Below the pieces are notes generated by a model that did not search any database, had not been told where the DNA came from, and saw only the letters and a program-made list of their open reading frames with translations. From contig NZ_CP028901.1 of NCBI RefSeq assembly GCF_003058465.1, forward strand, positions 3,534,001 through 3,598,000: a DNA stretch of 64,000 bases, written 5' to 3'. Below, one piece after another: positions 10,256 to 19,816 of the stretch. Origin of the DNA: Orrella marina. Lineage in GTDB: Bacteria > Pseudomonadota > Gammaproteobacteria > Burkholderiales > Burkholderiaceae_B. Made by a program: the position numbers and the translations under genes. Each line of letters starts with the position of its first letter. The stretch's first letter is position 1.

Positions 10256-11557
10256 CTAACTGTTGAGGCTGCTATTTCGTGTTGATTGAAGAGTGGTATC
10301 TGGTCCGTTCCTCTTGCGACGTTCGGTGATTGCGGTGGCGGTGAGAAATGCAAGAACAATGAGCGTGAACCGCTCATAATAGAAAGTGTGAGAAAACATG
10401 GCGACGAAGAAAAACGGGAGTAGCACGAGAATAGTGACGCCTGATTTGTAAAGAACGAACCAGAACGAAATAAACAGAATTAATCCGATTAGTCCGTGTT
10501 GTGAAGTGAGTGACAGAAACTCGTTGTGTGTCTGGTTTCCAAGTTCTGGATCAATTCCATCTCCGGTCAATGGGCTTTCGATAAAGCGCTCATAAGCCTC
10601 ACTTCCATACTCTATTCTCTCTTGGGTCGAAGGGTTTGTGTACAGGTGATCTATTAAAGAGCGCTCGTCAGGCCCATCTGGCTTAAGTGGTTTGGCGGGA
10701 ACGGCCGTCCCGGTGTTTTCAGGTCCTTGCACTTGAAACACACCAAAGTTGAACCTGTCACTTACAACTTCCTGGAGACAGGATGTTGTCCTGTTATGGG
10801 TAACACCAAGCAGCGAAATGGTTGCCAGTGATGCTAACAAAACTACAGTCAAGCCTAGAGTTCTCACGACATCAACCCTTTGGGTGAATGCCAGTGCGGC
10901 AATGGTGATCGCTGCTGCAAGCAACCCCGAGCGCGAGGCTGTAATGAAAATTGCGAAAAGAAAGAACGTCTGGGAAACTGTCTGCAAGGTTCTGCTTTTA
11001 CATGCGGAACAGGATCCAAGCAAACAGAAACATAGCGCATAAGCTGCCGTGTTCGGGTTGACTAGAAATCCTCCAGGTCGGCAGTCAATTGCGTCGATGA
11101 ACCCGATCCGCAAGTACCCTAACAGGATACTTGCGGACAATAAAATGCCTCCCCAGAGAATTCCTGTCTGCGCCCATTTTCTTACATTCGTGCTGATCAG
11201 CATGAAAAGAAGCATTAATAGAAACCCGCCTGCTGCTGACACTCTGCGCATGAGATCCTCAAGTGCAAATGAGTGTGCTCCGTGCACCAAAATCGCGATG
11301 AGCCCGGATATCACAAATCCGATCCACCACCAGAATAATGGTTCTTTTATGAGTGTCTGAGTGGCATGTGTGAACTCCACTCGGTCTCTTCCTCTCAGTG
11401 CAATGAAGCCGAAAGTGATTAGCAGGGAGAGCGCCCAGACAAACGGGGGGACTGGAAATTCATTTATTCTTAAATACTCGGGCAGTCCCATCAGGACTAC
11501 GGCAGTGATGGAACTTGTCAAGTATTTCTGGAGCATTTCCGGAATGTGGCGAGTCAT
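10256..11557 (-). CDS. O-antigen polymerase/ligase family membrane protein (Wzy/WaaL-like)
   Basis: A protein of about 433 residues with roughly ten to twelve hydrophobic helices and one larger polar loop (about residues 270-340) that carries a Wzy_C-type motif region SPLTGDGIDPELGNQTHNEFL. The H-N-E-F/Y segment with a preceding G-x-G is the hallmark of the O-antigen ligase/polymerase superfamily. Such proteins either polymerise undecaprenyl-linked repeats (Wzy) or transfer polymer to lipid A-core or protein (WaaL, PglL) on the periplasmic face. Its place between the flippase and glycosyltransferases favours Wzy. The ATG at 11557 is preferred over a TTG 51 nt upstream; neither has a clear ribosome site. 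Confidence 0.72.
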   Translation of the reverse strand: MTRHIPEMLQKYLTSSITAVVLMGLPEYLRINEFPVPPFVWALSLLITFGFIALRGRDRVEFTHATQTLIKEPLFWWWIGFVISGLIAILVHGAHSFALEDLMRRVSAAGGFLLMLLFMLISTNVRKWAQTGILWGGILLSASILLGYLRIGFIDAIDCRPGGFLVNPNTAAYALCFCLLGSCSACKSRTLQTVSQTFFLFAIFITASRSGLLAAAITIAALAFTQRVDVVRTLGLTVVLLASLATISLLGVTHNRTTSCLQEVVSDRFNFGVFQVQGPENTGTAVPAKPLKPDGPDERSLIDHLYTNPSTQERIEYGSEAYERFIESPLTGDGIDPELGNQTHNEFLSLTSQHGLIGLILFISFWFVLYKSGVTILVLLPFFFVAMFSHTFYYERFTLIVLAFLTATAITERRKRNGPDTTLQSTRNSSLNS

Positions 11558-11764
11558 GTTCGTCTGAAAATCATGATTACAAATAGAGGCGCTGTGGCCG
11601 TGAGACAATCAGTGTGCTACTCACGCTTTCTTGAGGCTCAGGGTTTGGCCTGGGTCGTCACCGGTGCGATCCAGCTTTGCGTCAAGCGAAACTATATTGT
11701 GAGGCGCCATTATTTGATTTATCAGTCTTTAGATTTTGTTTTTAAAGAAATACTCAGCCATGTC
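11558..11764. other. Short AT-rich gap upstream of the polymerase gene
   Basis: About 200 bp between the flippase stop and the polymerase start. It is richer in A and T than the coding neighbours, especially 11690-11765. I see no coding potential and no clear terminator hairpin. It could hold a secondary promoter for the downstream half of the locus; this is not established. Confidence 0.3.
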
Positions 11765-13093
11765 TTATTTTTCCTGTGTTTTTAGGGCCCACAGGAAGAA
11801 CATGAAGGTCACAGCATAGGTCAGTCCAGTCGCCAGTGCTATCCCTTCTATCCCGAACGCTTTGGAGAGCACAGCGTTTCCGAAGACTTTTGTTGTCAGG
11901 CCGATGACACTTGACCAGAACAGGAAATGGTACTTTCGCTGACTTGTCATTAGACTGACCAATACCAGCCCTGCGAAATAGAAGGGTAGTTGCACCAGGC
12001 CGAATTGAAATACTCGAGCGACATCTTTCGTGTCCTCAGCGGAAAATGCTCCTCTTTCAAAAAGAAGACTGATGCCCCAGTTTGCCAGAGGCCAACTCAC
12101 GATAGACGCGGCAACGCCTAGCAACAGCATGAGTTTGATCCAGTGGACAGCAATTTGCTTGACTTGCTTCTCTCCGCTGGCAATTGCGCGTGAGAATACT
12201 GGCAAGGTTGCCCTTGACACAGCCATGGCACCCACACCGAGCAGAAGCATCAACACTCTGTTCGCATAGCTCAGGGTCGCGACAGCACCTGTGCCTTGAT
12301 GGGCTGCAAAGAATTGATCAATGATTGTTACGAGACTCATGATCGCCTGTCCAACCACCATGATCCCGAATCCATGCCAGAAGGCAGCCCAATGGGATGA
12401 CTGGAATGAGAACCTCGGGAAGTCGATCTCGCTGCGTCGCCACAGAGGCAAACCGAGACTGATCAGATGGAAGGCAAAGCCTGCAAGTGTGCCCCAGACA
12501 AGTAACATGGCATCGGCAACTGAGAAGATCAGAAGTGCCCCCACCATTACGATTGAAGGCACGCTTTCCATCAATGTGTTGGCGTGATGCCCCGAAGATA
12601 ACATCCAGGCTGAGTACAGGCTGATAAGCAGACCGAGTGGTATCAGTAGTACCATCAGATGGCTGATGTCATTCGCAATTGATCTTGTCTGCGGATCTAG
12701 TCCGCTTAAGTCTCCTGAAAACAGGTATGTCAGGCCGTAACCGGCTAGTACAGTCAGGCCAACTGCCACCATGAGGCTGAACCCGGCAATTTCTGCTCTG
12801 TAGCGTGGCAGATCATCTGGTGCATTCTCCCGTATCCTTGCGACCAGTGGGATCATGACGGCTGTCAGAACACTGAACCAGACCCCGACTGGCCAGGTGA
12901 CCATGTTGAATACGAATAGATAGGCATCAACATCTGCGCTCACCCCGTAGCGGTAGGCAATCGCAACCTCTTTACCCGCTCGAGCAATGGATCCCAGCAA
13001 CACAAAAAACACCACCCACAGCATGCCCTTTGCGATGGCATGGTGATCCGGGTGTGCGCTCTGGAGTCGAGACTTTAACCGCTTGAGTGGCAC
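11765..13093 (-). CDS. MurJ/Wzx-like polysaccharide flippase (MVF family)
   Basis: A 442-residue integral membrane protein with about twelve predicted helices, without a periplasmic signal. The N-terminus (GSIARAGKEVAIAYRYGVSADVDAYL) is characteristic of the MurJ/MviN branch of the MOP superfamily, which flips lipid-linked sugars across the inner membrane. Placement inside the polysaccharide locus and the shorter length than housekeeping MurJ (about 510 residues) suggest a dedicated flippase (Wzx role) for the undecaprenyl-linked repeat. The start at 13093 is GTG; an ATG at 13024 just before the first helix is an alternative. Confidence 0.78.
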   Translation of the reverse strand: MPLKRLKSRLQSAHPDHHAIAKGMLWVVFFVLLGSIARAGKEVAIAYRYGVSADVDAYLFVFNMVTWPVGVWFSVLTAVMIPLVARIRENAPDDLPRYRAEIAGFSLMVAVGLTVLAGYGLTYLFSGDLSGLDPQTRSIANDISHLMVLLIPLGLLISLYSAWMLSSGHHANTLMESVPSIVMVGALLIFSVADAMLLVWGTLAGFAFHLISLGLPLWRRSEIDFPRFSFQSSHWAAFWHGFGIMVVGQAIMSLVTIIDQFFAAHQGTGAVATLSYANRVLMLLLGVGAMAVSRATLPVFSRAIASGEKQVKQIAVHWIKLMLLLGVAASIVSWPLANWGISLLFERGAFSAEDTKDVARVFQFGLVQLPFYFAGLVLVSLMTSQRKYHFLFWSSVIGLTTKVFGNAVLSKAFGIEGIALATGLTYAVTFMFFLWALKTQEK

Positions 13094-13192
13094 GGGTCTG
13101 CGGAGTTGGTTGAGAGTCCCTTATGCCGTGCTGGGGCAAGAGCTGGTCTCTTGCCTCGATGGTTTACGCCGATCAGTTTTCTCTTGGTTCGC

Positions 13193-14479
13193 TTACAGTC
13201 TGGCATCGACACTCTCCCTGGGCAGGATCGCCTTGACATCGAACAGAACGCCCTGGTCGTTCTTTAGCCAGCCCCTGATGGCCGTTGCACCAATCTCCTT
13301 GAACTGTTTGTGGGCCACAGTCAGAATCACCGCGTCATATTGCTTCGATTCTGGCGACGGAACAATCTGAATTCCGTATTCGTGCATCGCCTCGGCAGGA
13401 TCAACCCACGGGTCGTGAACGTCGACCTCGAGGTTGTAGTTTTTGAGATTCTGAATGATGTCGACCGCTCGAGTGTTCCTGAGGTCTGGGCAGTTTTCCT
13501 TGAAACTCAGACCCAGAACCAGAGCGCGTGCGCCCACGGGATTCTGTTTACGCTTGATCAAGAGCTTGACGACCTCATCTGCGACATAGGCACCCATGCC
13601 ATCATTGATTCTGCGCCCGGCCAGTATGACTTCAGGATGATAGCCAACAGCTTGCGCCTTGTGTGTCAGATAGTATGGATCGACGCCAATGCAATGACCG
13701 CCGACCAACCCTGGTCTGAAAGGCAAGAAGTTCCATTTGGTGCCAGCTGCTTCAAGCACTTCCAGCGTGTCGATGCCGAGCTTGTTAAAAAGCAGCGCCA
13801 GCTCGTTAATGAGTGCAATGTTGACATCGCGTTGGGTGTTCTCGATAACCTTGGCGGCTTCGGCTACACGAATGGAACTCGCCTTGTGGGTGCCAGCTAT
13901 GATGATCTGTCGATAGAGTGAGTCGACAAGGTCCGCAATCTCTGGTGTTGATCCTGAGGTGACCTTCCTGATGGTCGTTACACGGTGCTCTTTATCACCT
14001 GGGTTGATCCGTTCCGGACTGTAACCGCAGAAGAAGTCTACGTTGAACTTCAACCCCGATTGCTTCTCCAGGACCGGAACACAGTCTTCCTCTGTGCATC
14101 CAGGATAAACCGTGGACTCATAAATAACGATGTCACCTTTCTTGAGCACTTTACCGACGGTTTCACTGGCTCGAATCAATGGGGTGAGGTCCGGCCTCTT
14201 GTGCTCGTCGATTGGAGTTGGAACGGTCACGATGTAGCAGTTGCAGGGAGTCAGATCATTGATCTCAGTCGTGAAGCTCAGTTCGCTCGCCGATTCAAGC
14301 TCTTCCTGGGAGGTTTCGAGTGTTTGGTCAACACCCGCCTTGAGCTGGTCGATTCGCTTGGTGTTGATGTCGAACCCGACTACCGGGCGTACCTTGCCAA
14401 ACTCAACAGCGAGCGGCAACCCAACATATCCAAGGCCAATGACGGCCAGTCTGATGTCATCCAGATGCATGTCTGTCAT
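13193..14479 (-). CDS. UDP-N-acetylhexosamine 6-dehydrogenase, TviB/WbpO family
   Basis: A 428-residue nucleotide-sugar dehydrogenase that oxidises C6 of a UDP-HexNAc in two NAD+-dependent steps to the uronic acid. It has the N-terminal Rossmann motif [17 protein letters not shown], the stretch IVTVPTPID, and the catalytic Cys in [16 protein letters not shown], which places it in the TviB/WbpO group (UDP-GlcNAcA or UDP-GalNAcA producers). Its C-terminal domain has [13 protein letters not shown]. The start is the ATG at 14479, which overlaps the upstream stop (ATGA). It works with the adjacent 4-epimerase to supply a galacto-configured uronate that AsnB could amidate. Confidence 0.87.
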   Translation of the reverse strand: MTDMHLDDIRLAVIGLGYVGLPLAVEFGKVRPVVGFDINTKRIDQLKAGVDQTLETSQEELESASELSFTTEINDLTPCNCYIVTVPTPIDEHKRPDLTPLIRASETVGKVLKKGDIVIYESTVYPGCTEEDCVPVLEKQSGLKFNVDFFCGYSPERINPGDKEHRVTTIRKVTSGSTPEIADLVDSLYRQIIIAGTHKASSIRVAEAAKVIENTQRDVNIALINELALLFNKLGIDTLEVLEAAGTKWNFLPFRPGLVGGHCIGVDPYYLTHKAQAVGYHPEVILAGRRINDGMGAYVADEVVKLLIKRKQNPVGARALVLGLSFKENCPDLRNTRAVDIIQNLKNYNLEVDVHDPWVDPAEAMHEYGIQIVPSPESKQYDAVILTVAHKQFKEIGATAIRGWLKNDQGVLFDVKAILPRESVDARL

Positions 14480-15483
14480 ACCTTGAAGTAATCTCGATAC
14501 CAAGCCACAAAGTTCGCGATCCCTTTCTCGACAGGAGTGCTCGGCTTGTAATCGAACTGTTGGACCAGATCCGAAACGTCTGCATACGTATCGGGTACAT
14601 CACCCGCCTGCAGCGGTAGCAACTCCATCTGCGCCTTCTTGCCAAGTGCCTTTTCGATGGCGGCAATGTAGTCCAGCAATTCAACTGGACTGTTGTTGCC
14701 AATGTTGTACACGCGCCATGGGGCTTTGCTCGTGCCAGGGTCCGGTTGGTCACCATTCCAGTCAGGGTTGACCGGTGCGGGACGATCCAGCACCCGGATC
14801 ACGCCTTCAACGATGTCATCAACGTACGTAAAGTCCCGACGATGCTTTCCGTAGTTGAACACCTGGATAGGCTCATCTGCCAGGATGGCTTTAGTGAACT
14901 TGAACAGCGCCATGTCAGGGCGACCCCAGGGACCGTACACAGTGAAAAAACGTAATCCAGTCGTCGGGAGGCTGTAGAGCTGGCTGTAAGTGTGCGCCAT
15001 CAACTCATTGGACTTCTTGCTGGCCGCGTACAGACTCAGTGGGTGGTCGACGTTGTGATGAACAGAGAACGGTAGCGTTGTGTTGGCCCCGTAGACGCTG
15101 GAGCTGCTGGCGTAAACGAGGTGCTCGACGCCATAATGACGGCAGCCTTCCAGAATATGGGCAAACCCGACGATGTTGCTGTAGATGTAGGCGAGTGGGT
15201 TCTCGATCGAGTAACGAACACCTGCCTGTGCGGCCAGATTGACAACCCGTTCGGGCCTGTGCGACTTGAACACATTTTCGATGCCCTGTTTGTCGGCCAG
15301 ATCGATTCGAATGTGAGTGTAATCTGGGTGTTCGGCAAACCGGGCAAGCCTGGCTTCCTTGATGGCTGGATCGTAGTAATCATTGTGATTGTCGATCCCG
15401 ATGACTGTGTCTCCACGAGCGAGCAGACGCAGAACGAGGGTTGAACCAATAAATCCGGCGGAGCCGGTCACAAGTACTTTCAT
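14476..15483 (-). CDS. UDP-glucuronate/UDP-uronate 4-epimerase (extended SDR)
   Basis: A 335-residue epimerase. It has TGSAGFIGS, the residues SSSSVYG for the catalytic Ser/Thr, and the Y-x3-K pair in YAASKKSNE. The segment [11 protein letters not shown] and [14 protein letters not shown] are typical of LspL/Cap1J-type UDP-glucuronate 4-epimerases that make UDP-galacturonate. Start taken at ATG 15483 (MKVLVTG), discarding a 28-residue in-frame leader. It sits between Ugd, which makes UDP-glucuronate, and the TviB-type dehydrogenase, so it may act on UDP-GlcA or on the N-acetylated uronate. Confidence 0.85.
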   Translation of the reverse strand: MKVLVTGSAGFIGSTLVLRLLARGDTVIGIDNHNDYYDPAIKEARLARFAEHPDYTHIRIDLADKQGIENVFKSHRPERVVNLAAQAGVRYSIENPLAYIYSNIVGFAHILEGCRHYGVEHLVYASSSSVYGANTTLPFSVHHNVDHPLSLYAASKKSNELMAHTYSQLYSLPTTGLRFFTVYGPWGRPDMALFKFTKAILADEPIQVFNYGKHRRDFTYVDDIVEGVIRVLDRPAPVNPDWNGDQPDPGTSKAPWRVYNIGNNSPVELLDYIAAIEKALGKKAQMELLPLQAGDVPDTYADVSDLVQQFDYKPSTPVEKGIANFVAWYRDYFKV

Positions 15484-15520
15484 GTTGGTGTGTTCGCTCT
15501 CGACGAGTTTGTTGGTGATG

Positions 15521-16687
15521 TCAGTCGCTACTGTACAGATCGCGACTATAAACCTTATCGGACACATCCCGGATCTCGTCTGTGATGCGATTGGCCACGA
15601 TCAGGTCCGACTCGCGCTTGAATGCGTCGATGTCATTGACGACCCGGGAATTGTAGAACGTCTTCTCGGACAAAACAGGCTCGTAAACGATGACCTCGAT
15701 TCCTTTCGCCTTAATCCTTTTCATGATGCCCTGAATGCTTGAAGAGCGATAGTTGTCTGACCCTGCTTTCATAATCAGGCGGTAGATGCCAACCACGCTG
15801 GGTTGCCGCTTGAGGACTGCGTCAGCGATGAAATCCTTTCGCGTGCTATTCGCTTCCACTATGGCATTGATCAGATTCTGAGGGACTTCATGGTAGTTGG
15901 CAAGCAACTGCTTGGTGTCCTTTGGCAGACAGTAGCCACCATAGCCGAAAGACGGATTGTTGTAATGACTGCCAATCCTCGGGTCGAGGCAAACGCCATC
16001 AATGATCTGGCGGGTGTCCAGACCATGGGTGCAGGCGTAGGTGTCGAGTTCGTTGAAGTATGCAACCCGCATGGCTAGATACGTATTGGCAAAGAGCTTG
16101 ATCGCTTCAGCTTCCGTGCTTCGGGTGAGCAACACCGGGACGTTGGGAGTGAGAGAGCCTTGTACCAGCAGGTCGGCAAATAGCCTGGCCCGTTCGGACT
16201 CCTCCCCAACGATAATTCTCGATGGGTACAGGTTGTCGTGTAGCGCCTTGCCTTCTCTGAGAAACTCCGGTGAGAAGATCAGGTTGTCAGTCCCGAACGC
16301 CTGGCGAATTCGTTCCGTATAGCCCACGGGGACTGTAGACTTGATGACCATGACGGCATCTGGATTGATGGCCATCACATCATGGATGACTGATTCGATC
16401 GATGTCGTGTTGAACCGGTTTGTCTTGGGGTCGTAGTCTGTTGGTGTTGCGATAATGACGAAGTCAGCGCCGGCGTAAGACTCATACTTGTCCAGGGTGG
16501 CACGAAGGTTAAGGTCGTCCTTCTGCAGGTGTTCCTGGATGTCAGGATCCTCGATTGGTGATCGTCGTTGGTTGATCAAGTCAATCTTTAGAGGGTCGAT
16601 GTCAAGAGCAACGACCTCGTTATGTCGAGCGAGGAGCATCGCATTAGAAAGCCCTACGTACCCAGTGCCTGCAATGGAGATCTTCAT
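15521..16687 (-). CDS. ugd: UDP-glucose 6-dehydrogenase
   Basis: A 388-residue enzyme of the short E. coli Ugd type, which oxidises UDP-glucose to UDP-glucuronate with two NAD+. Motifs: Rossmann [54 protein letters not shown], and the catalytic Cys in [18 protein letters not shown] at 16687 chosen because it starts the Rossmann strand directly. Its product is the substrate for the next gene, the 4-epimerase, 37 bp downstream. Confidence 0.92.
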   Translation of the reverse strand: MKISIAGTGYVGLSNAMLLARHNEVVALDIDPLKIDLINQRRSPIEDPDIQEHLQKDDLNLRATLDKYESYAGADFVIIATPTDYDPKTNRFNTTSIESVIHDVMAINPDAVMVIKSTVPVGYTERIRQAFGTDNLIFSPEFLREGKALHDNLYPSRIIVGEESERARLFADLLVQGSLTPNVPVLLTRSTEAEAIKLFANTYLAMRVAYFNELDTYACTHGLDTRQIIDGVCLDPRIGSHYNNPSFGYGGYCLPKDTKQLLANYHEVPQNLINAIVEANSTRKDFIADAVLKRQPSVVGIYRLIMKAGSDNYRSSSIQGIMKRIKAKGIEVIVYEPVLSEKTFYNSRVVNDIDAFKRESDLIVANRITDEIRDVSDKVYSRDLYSSD

Positions 16688-17067
16688 TAGATTAAGTGTT
16701 TCAATGATTGGTCGCGGTCGATTCCAGCACGACAGTCTAACGCGAGATTGTTGCTGTGAGGATGTTGCATCGGTTGGTAGCGCCATAGTTACCGCGACGG
16801 TCTGGACTGTTTGTTGCATAGACCCGGAAGGTGGTGAGGACTCGCTGCCAGTCTCTGAGTTTGCACGGTGATCCAGAAACTTCCAGGATTTCGGTCTGGA
16901 GTATCAGAACAGGTCGGCCGCAACGGGTTTCAGTTTTACGTGAACTCGTGCCCTCACAAATGAAGACCTCGGTTGTTGAGCTTTTCGGGCACAACTTGCC
17001 TGATGTTTACTTCCTGCCCAGGATGACGCCTGTGTATTGCAGCAGGTCGAGTTGGCCGCTCAGTGTC
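16688..17067. other. 380-bp gap upstream of ugd
   Basis: No convincing gene. The longest minus-strand frame here (16737-16994, 85 codons) is rich in Arg, Ser and Thr with no recognisable motif or ribosome site, so I treat it as non-coding. The region could contain a promoter for ugd and the genes after it. I see no clear terminator. Confidence 0.35.
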
Positions 17068-18195
17068 CTACCGGGCAAGGATTTCGCCGTAAACCCTGGA
17101 GTAAGACGCTCCAAGGATGCTCCCCGAAAAAAGCCTCTCGTAACGGGCTCTCGCCCCGGTTCCAAGTCGCTCTGCCAGTACTTGATCGTGAAAGATCTGA
17201 TTCATTGCGTTTGCAAGATCTCGAGCGGAGGCAGCAGGTACAACCAGGCCGGATTCATTGTGTTTATTGACGAAACTGGTGCCGCTTCCGATTTCACAAC
17301 TGATTAAAGGCTTGCTGAATATGCTGGCTTCAACCATGCTCATTCCGAATGCCTCCGATCTGAGCTGAGAAGGTAGTACCAAGGCGCTACAGCCTTTAAG
17401 TAGTCGAATCTTCTTCGCTTCAGATACTTGTCCGATAAGGTGTACGTTTTTGAGATTCAGGTTCTGTTTGAGTGTGCAAAGAAAGTCGTGTTCAGATCCG
17501 GTTCCTGCTATAACCAGATCGCCATGGAACGCGGTAGCAGCGTGTAACAGAATATCGAGCCCTTTGTAGTAGCGGAGTGCTCCAATAAATAGAATGTAGG
17601 GCGTCTGGAAAGAATCCGTGCACTTGTCATTGTCGATTTCGTCTGCAGAACCCGTTAGGTAATGATTTTCGTCTATGCCGAGTGGAATCACTGAAACGCG
17701 TCCCTGAAGCTGTTTGCAGGACAGGACCGGACTGGTTTCGACATAGTTTGGCGACGTAGCAACTATTCTGTCCATTGACCGTAGCGTTCTCCACATCAAA
17801 GGAGCATATATTTTCGCGATAAACTTTTGCCTGACTATGTCTGAATGATAAGTCATTAATCTGGGTTTAGACTTTTCAAGGGTTATGTTTAGAAAATCAA
17901 GAAGCGGCCACGGGAAGTGAAAGTGTAGAATATCCGCCCATTTAGCCAGTTTCCTGAAGAGCATGAACGCATCAGGTCCGCCGATGTCGCATGAAACGGG
18001 AGAAATCCAGGACCGGGATCTCAGAATATGAATTCCGCTTCTTTCAATATGGTTTGGATCAGGGTTGGGGGATAGCGTGAATACGCGTGACTCATGGCCA
18101 AATCGCTGCCCTGATATGCAGATCTGACGAATAGCCTCTTGTAAACCTCCGGGCGGGTCAGGAAAGAAAGTTCTGTATACATGAAGAACTTTCAT
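17068..18195 (-). CDS. Glycosyltransferase family 4
   Basis: A 375-residue GT4 enzyme. The N-terminus reads VLHVYRTFFPDPPGGLQEAI (acceptor domain); the donor domain has FIGALRYYKGLDILL and SEAFGMSMVEASIFSKPLI with the conserved E-x7-E, then SCEIGSGTSFV. This pattern resembles mannosyl- or rhamnosyltransferases of ABC-exporter O-antigen loci (WbdB/WbpY-like). It lies 54 bp after the neighbouring GT4 and in the half of the locus that contains wzm/wzt and rmlBA, so a rhamnose-type donor is a reasonable guess. AT content is higher than in the flanking housekeeping DNA. Confidence 0.83.
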   Translation of the reverse strand: MKVLHVYRTFFPDPPGGLQEAIRQICISGQRFGHESRVFTLSPNPDPNHIERSGIHILRSRSWISPVSCDIGGPDAFMLFRKLAKWADILHFHFPWPLLDFLNITLEKSKPRLMTYHSDIVRQKFIAKIYAPLMWRTLRSMDRIVATSPNYVETSPVLSCKQLQGRVSVIPLGIDENHYLTGSADEIDNDKCTDSFQTPYILFIGALRYYKGLDILLHAATAFHGDLVIAGTGSEHDFLCTLKQNLNLKNVHLIGQVSEAKKIRLLKGCSALVLPSQLRSEAFGMSMVEASIFSKPLISCEIGSGTSFVNKHNESGLVVPAASARDLANAMNQIFHDQVLAERLGTGARARYERLFSGSILGASYSRVYGEILAR

Positions 18196-18248
18196 TGCAG
18201 CTTTCGAATGGAAGATTTAAGAGCGATTGATGGCATGTGATCAACAGG

Positions 18249-19460
18249 TTATTTATTACGGAAACTTGTTCGGGCGCATTTGATTAAAGTCTGCGTCAGT
18301 TGGTCAGCAGATCTTTCCCAGCTAAACCTGTTCTGGACGAGTGTCGTCAGCTTCGCCAGGTCAGCGATTGGCACTCCGGCTTTTGCAACCTTGAGTATCG
18401 CCTTTTCCCATTCTTCCGGATCTAGCGGGTCACAAAAGATGAACCCCGTCTGGATCAGTTCGGTCATGGCAGGGCGATTGCTGCAGATGACAGGAACGCC
18501 GAGCAACGCGGCTTCGAGTGGTGGAAGTCCGAAACCTTCGAAAAGACTAGGAAAAACCAGGGCAACGGATTTTTTGAGAACGTTTGCGACAGCACCATCA
18601 TCGAGTTTGCCGAGAAAGTGCACCCGGTCGGCGATTCCAAGCCTTTGAGCCACTCCCGAGCACCGGTGGTTGTCGCCAATCAAGACAAGGTGGATTTCAG
18701 CTAGTTTCCGGCTTGTAAGGGCCTGTAGTACAACCTCGACATTCTTGTGCCGATCATATGAGCCTAGGTAAACAATGAACGGTGCGTGGGGCAAATCTAC
18801 TTTGCAGTCTGCTCGAGTCTCTAGTGGGGAGACGCCATTGTGGATGACCGAGATTCTTGTGGGATCAATGGCTAGCTCATGCTGGAGGTGTTGAACATTT
18901 GATTTGCTGATCGTAACTATGTGATCAACTTTTCTGGCGGTTTCACGGAGTCTGTTCTTCCAGTCTTCTACGATTGGTCTGGGAAACTGGTCCGGAAAAA
19001 GAAGCGGAATGACATCATGGATCATAACCACTGCCGGTCGTGGAGGGTCCGCCGGGCACCAGTGGATTGAAGAGTAAAAATAAACATGTTTGTATTCTTC
19101 ATCACTGGAGCAGTGCGAAGAAACAGCTTCAAGATTTTTTGAAAGTGATTTGAGCAGCTCTCTCGTGACCCTTCCTATTCCTCTCTCGTCGACCAGTGGC
19201 GCATTCGAGAAGTGAATCAATATGTCGCCGTGCTTGAGTGTTGTGAATCCAAAACTAATACTGTCTTGAAAGAAAAGCTTGTTCTTGATTTTATTCCACA
19301 CCCACGGGTTTGTTTTTAGAATTTTCTTTCCGACGCGGATTGCTCCTGGGCTGGACAGGACCATGCTTCTCAGGCCTTGAATCAGAGTTTTCTGGAATGC
19401 GAATTCATGGTTCTTTCTAATTTCAGAATGGGATCGCACTGAGCGATCTTTTTTAAACAT
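18249..19460 (-). CDS. Glycosyltransferase family 4
   Basis: A 403-residue GT4 enzyme with an N-terminal extension of about 90 residues before the GT-B fold. Donor-site motifs: VYLGSYDRHKNVEVVLQAL, FLGKLDDGAVANVL and SLFEGFGLPPLEAALLGVPV, close to mannosyl/rhamnosyl GT4 enzymes (WbdA/WbpZ type). The ATG at 19460 follows CGGAG at a 7-nt distance and is preferred to the GTG at 19490. It is the first glycosyltransferase after wzt, with a 350-bp gap before it. Confidence 0.83.
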   Translation of the reverse strand: MFKKDRSVRSHSEIRKNHEFAFQKTLIQGLRSMVLSSPGAIRVGKKILKTNPWVWNKIKNKLFFQDSISFGFTTLKHGDILIHFSNAPLVDERGIGRVTRELLKSLSKNLEAVSSHCSSDEEYKHVYFYSSIHWCPADPPRPAVVMIHDVIPLLFPDQFPRPIVEDWKNRLRETARKVDHIVTISKSNVQHLQHELAIDPTRISVIHNGVSPLETRADCKVDLPHAPFIVYLGSYDRHKNVEVVLQALTSRKLAEIHLVLIGDNHRCSGVAQRLGIADRVHFLGKLDDGAVANVLKKSVALVFPSLFEGFGLPPLEAALLGVPVICSNRPAMTELIQTGFIFCDPLDPEEWEKAILKVAKAGVPIADLAKLTTLVQNRFSWERSADQLTQTLIKCARTSFRNK

Positions 19461-19816
19461 GGTGCACTCCGATTCTGCGGCTATGAGCACCCCTCAGGTG
19501 GTGAAAGAAGAATGCCTGACATCCTCAAGCGCATTCCGGAGGCGTGTGTTCCTTTAATCTTCTTCTTTTGAAAATATTTTTCTTTCTTCCTTGATATTTA
19601 TTTTCAAAGATGTCGTTTCATCAGTAATATTCACGAAACGCATTGTCATTAAGTATCGTGCTATACGTGGCGATCTGGCCTTGTTATCGCCGGGATTTCC
19701 TTGGCGAGTGTTGCGCCAGGACTTTCGTGGCCTCTGAAATTCTCTAGCGCCGAATGGAATTCGGATTTAGCGGGATTCGTTAGTATTCGTAAGATCAACG
19801 GCAATAGGCAAAACCA
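19461..19816. promoter_or_regulatory. AT-rich gap between wzt and the first glycosyltransferase
   Basis: About 350 bp with no gene. Stretches 19550-19640 are markedly A/T-rich (CTTCTTCTTTTG, then TTTTTCTTTC on the + strand), unlike the coding neighbours, which suits a promoter for the downstream glycosyltransferases or a junction of acquired DNA. I could not identify a JUMPstart/ops element or a strong hairpin. Confidence 0.35.

Noticed and set aside
13193..14479. A second UDP-glucose 6-dehydrogenase
   Set aside because: The [11 protein letters not shown] motif and overall length match the TviB/WbpO group acting on UDP-HexNAc, unlike the ugd gene at 15521-16687.
16737..16994. Open frame of 85 codons on the minus strand
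   Set aside because: No motif, ribosome site or gene-like composition.
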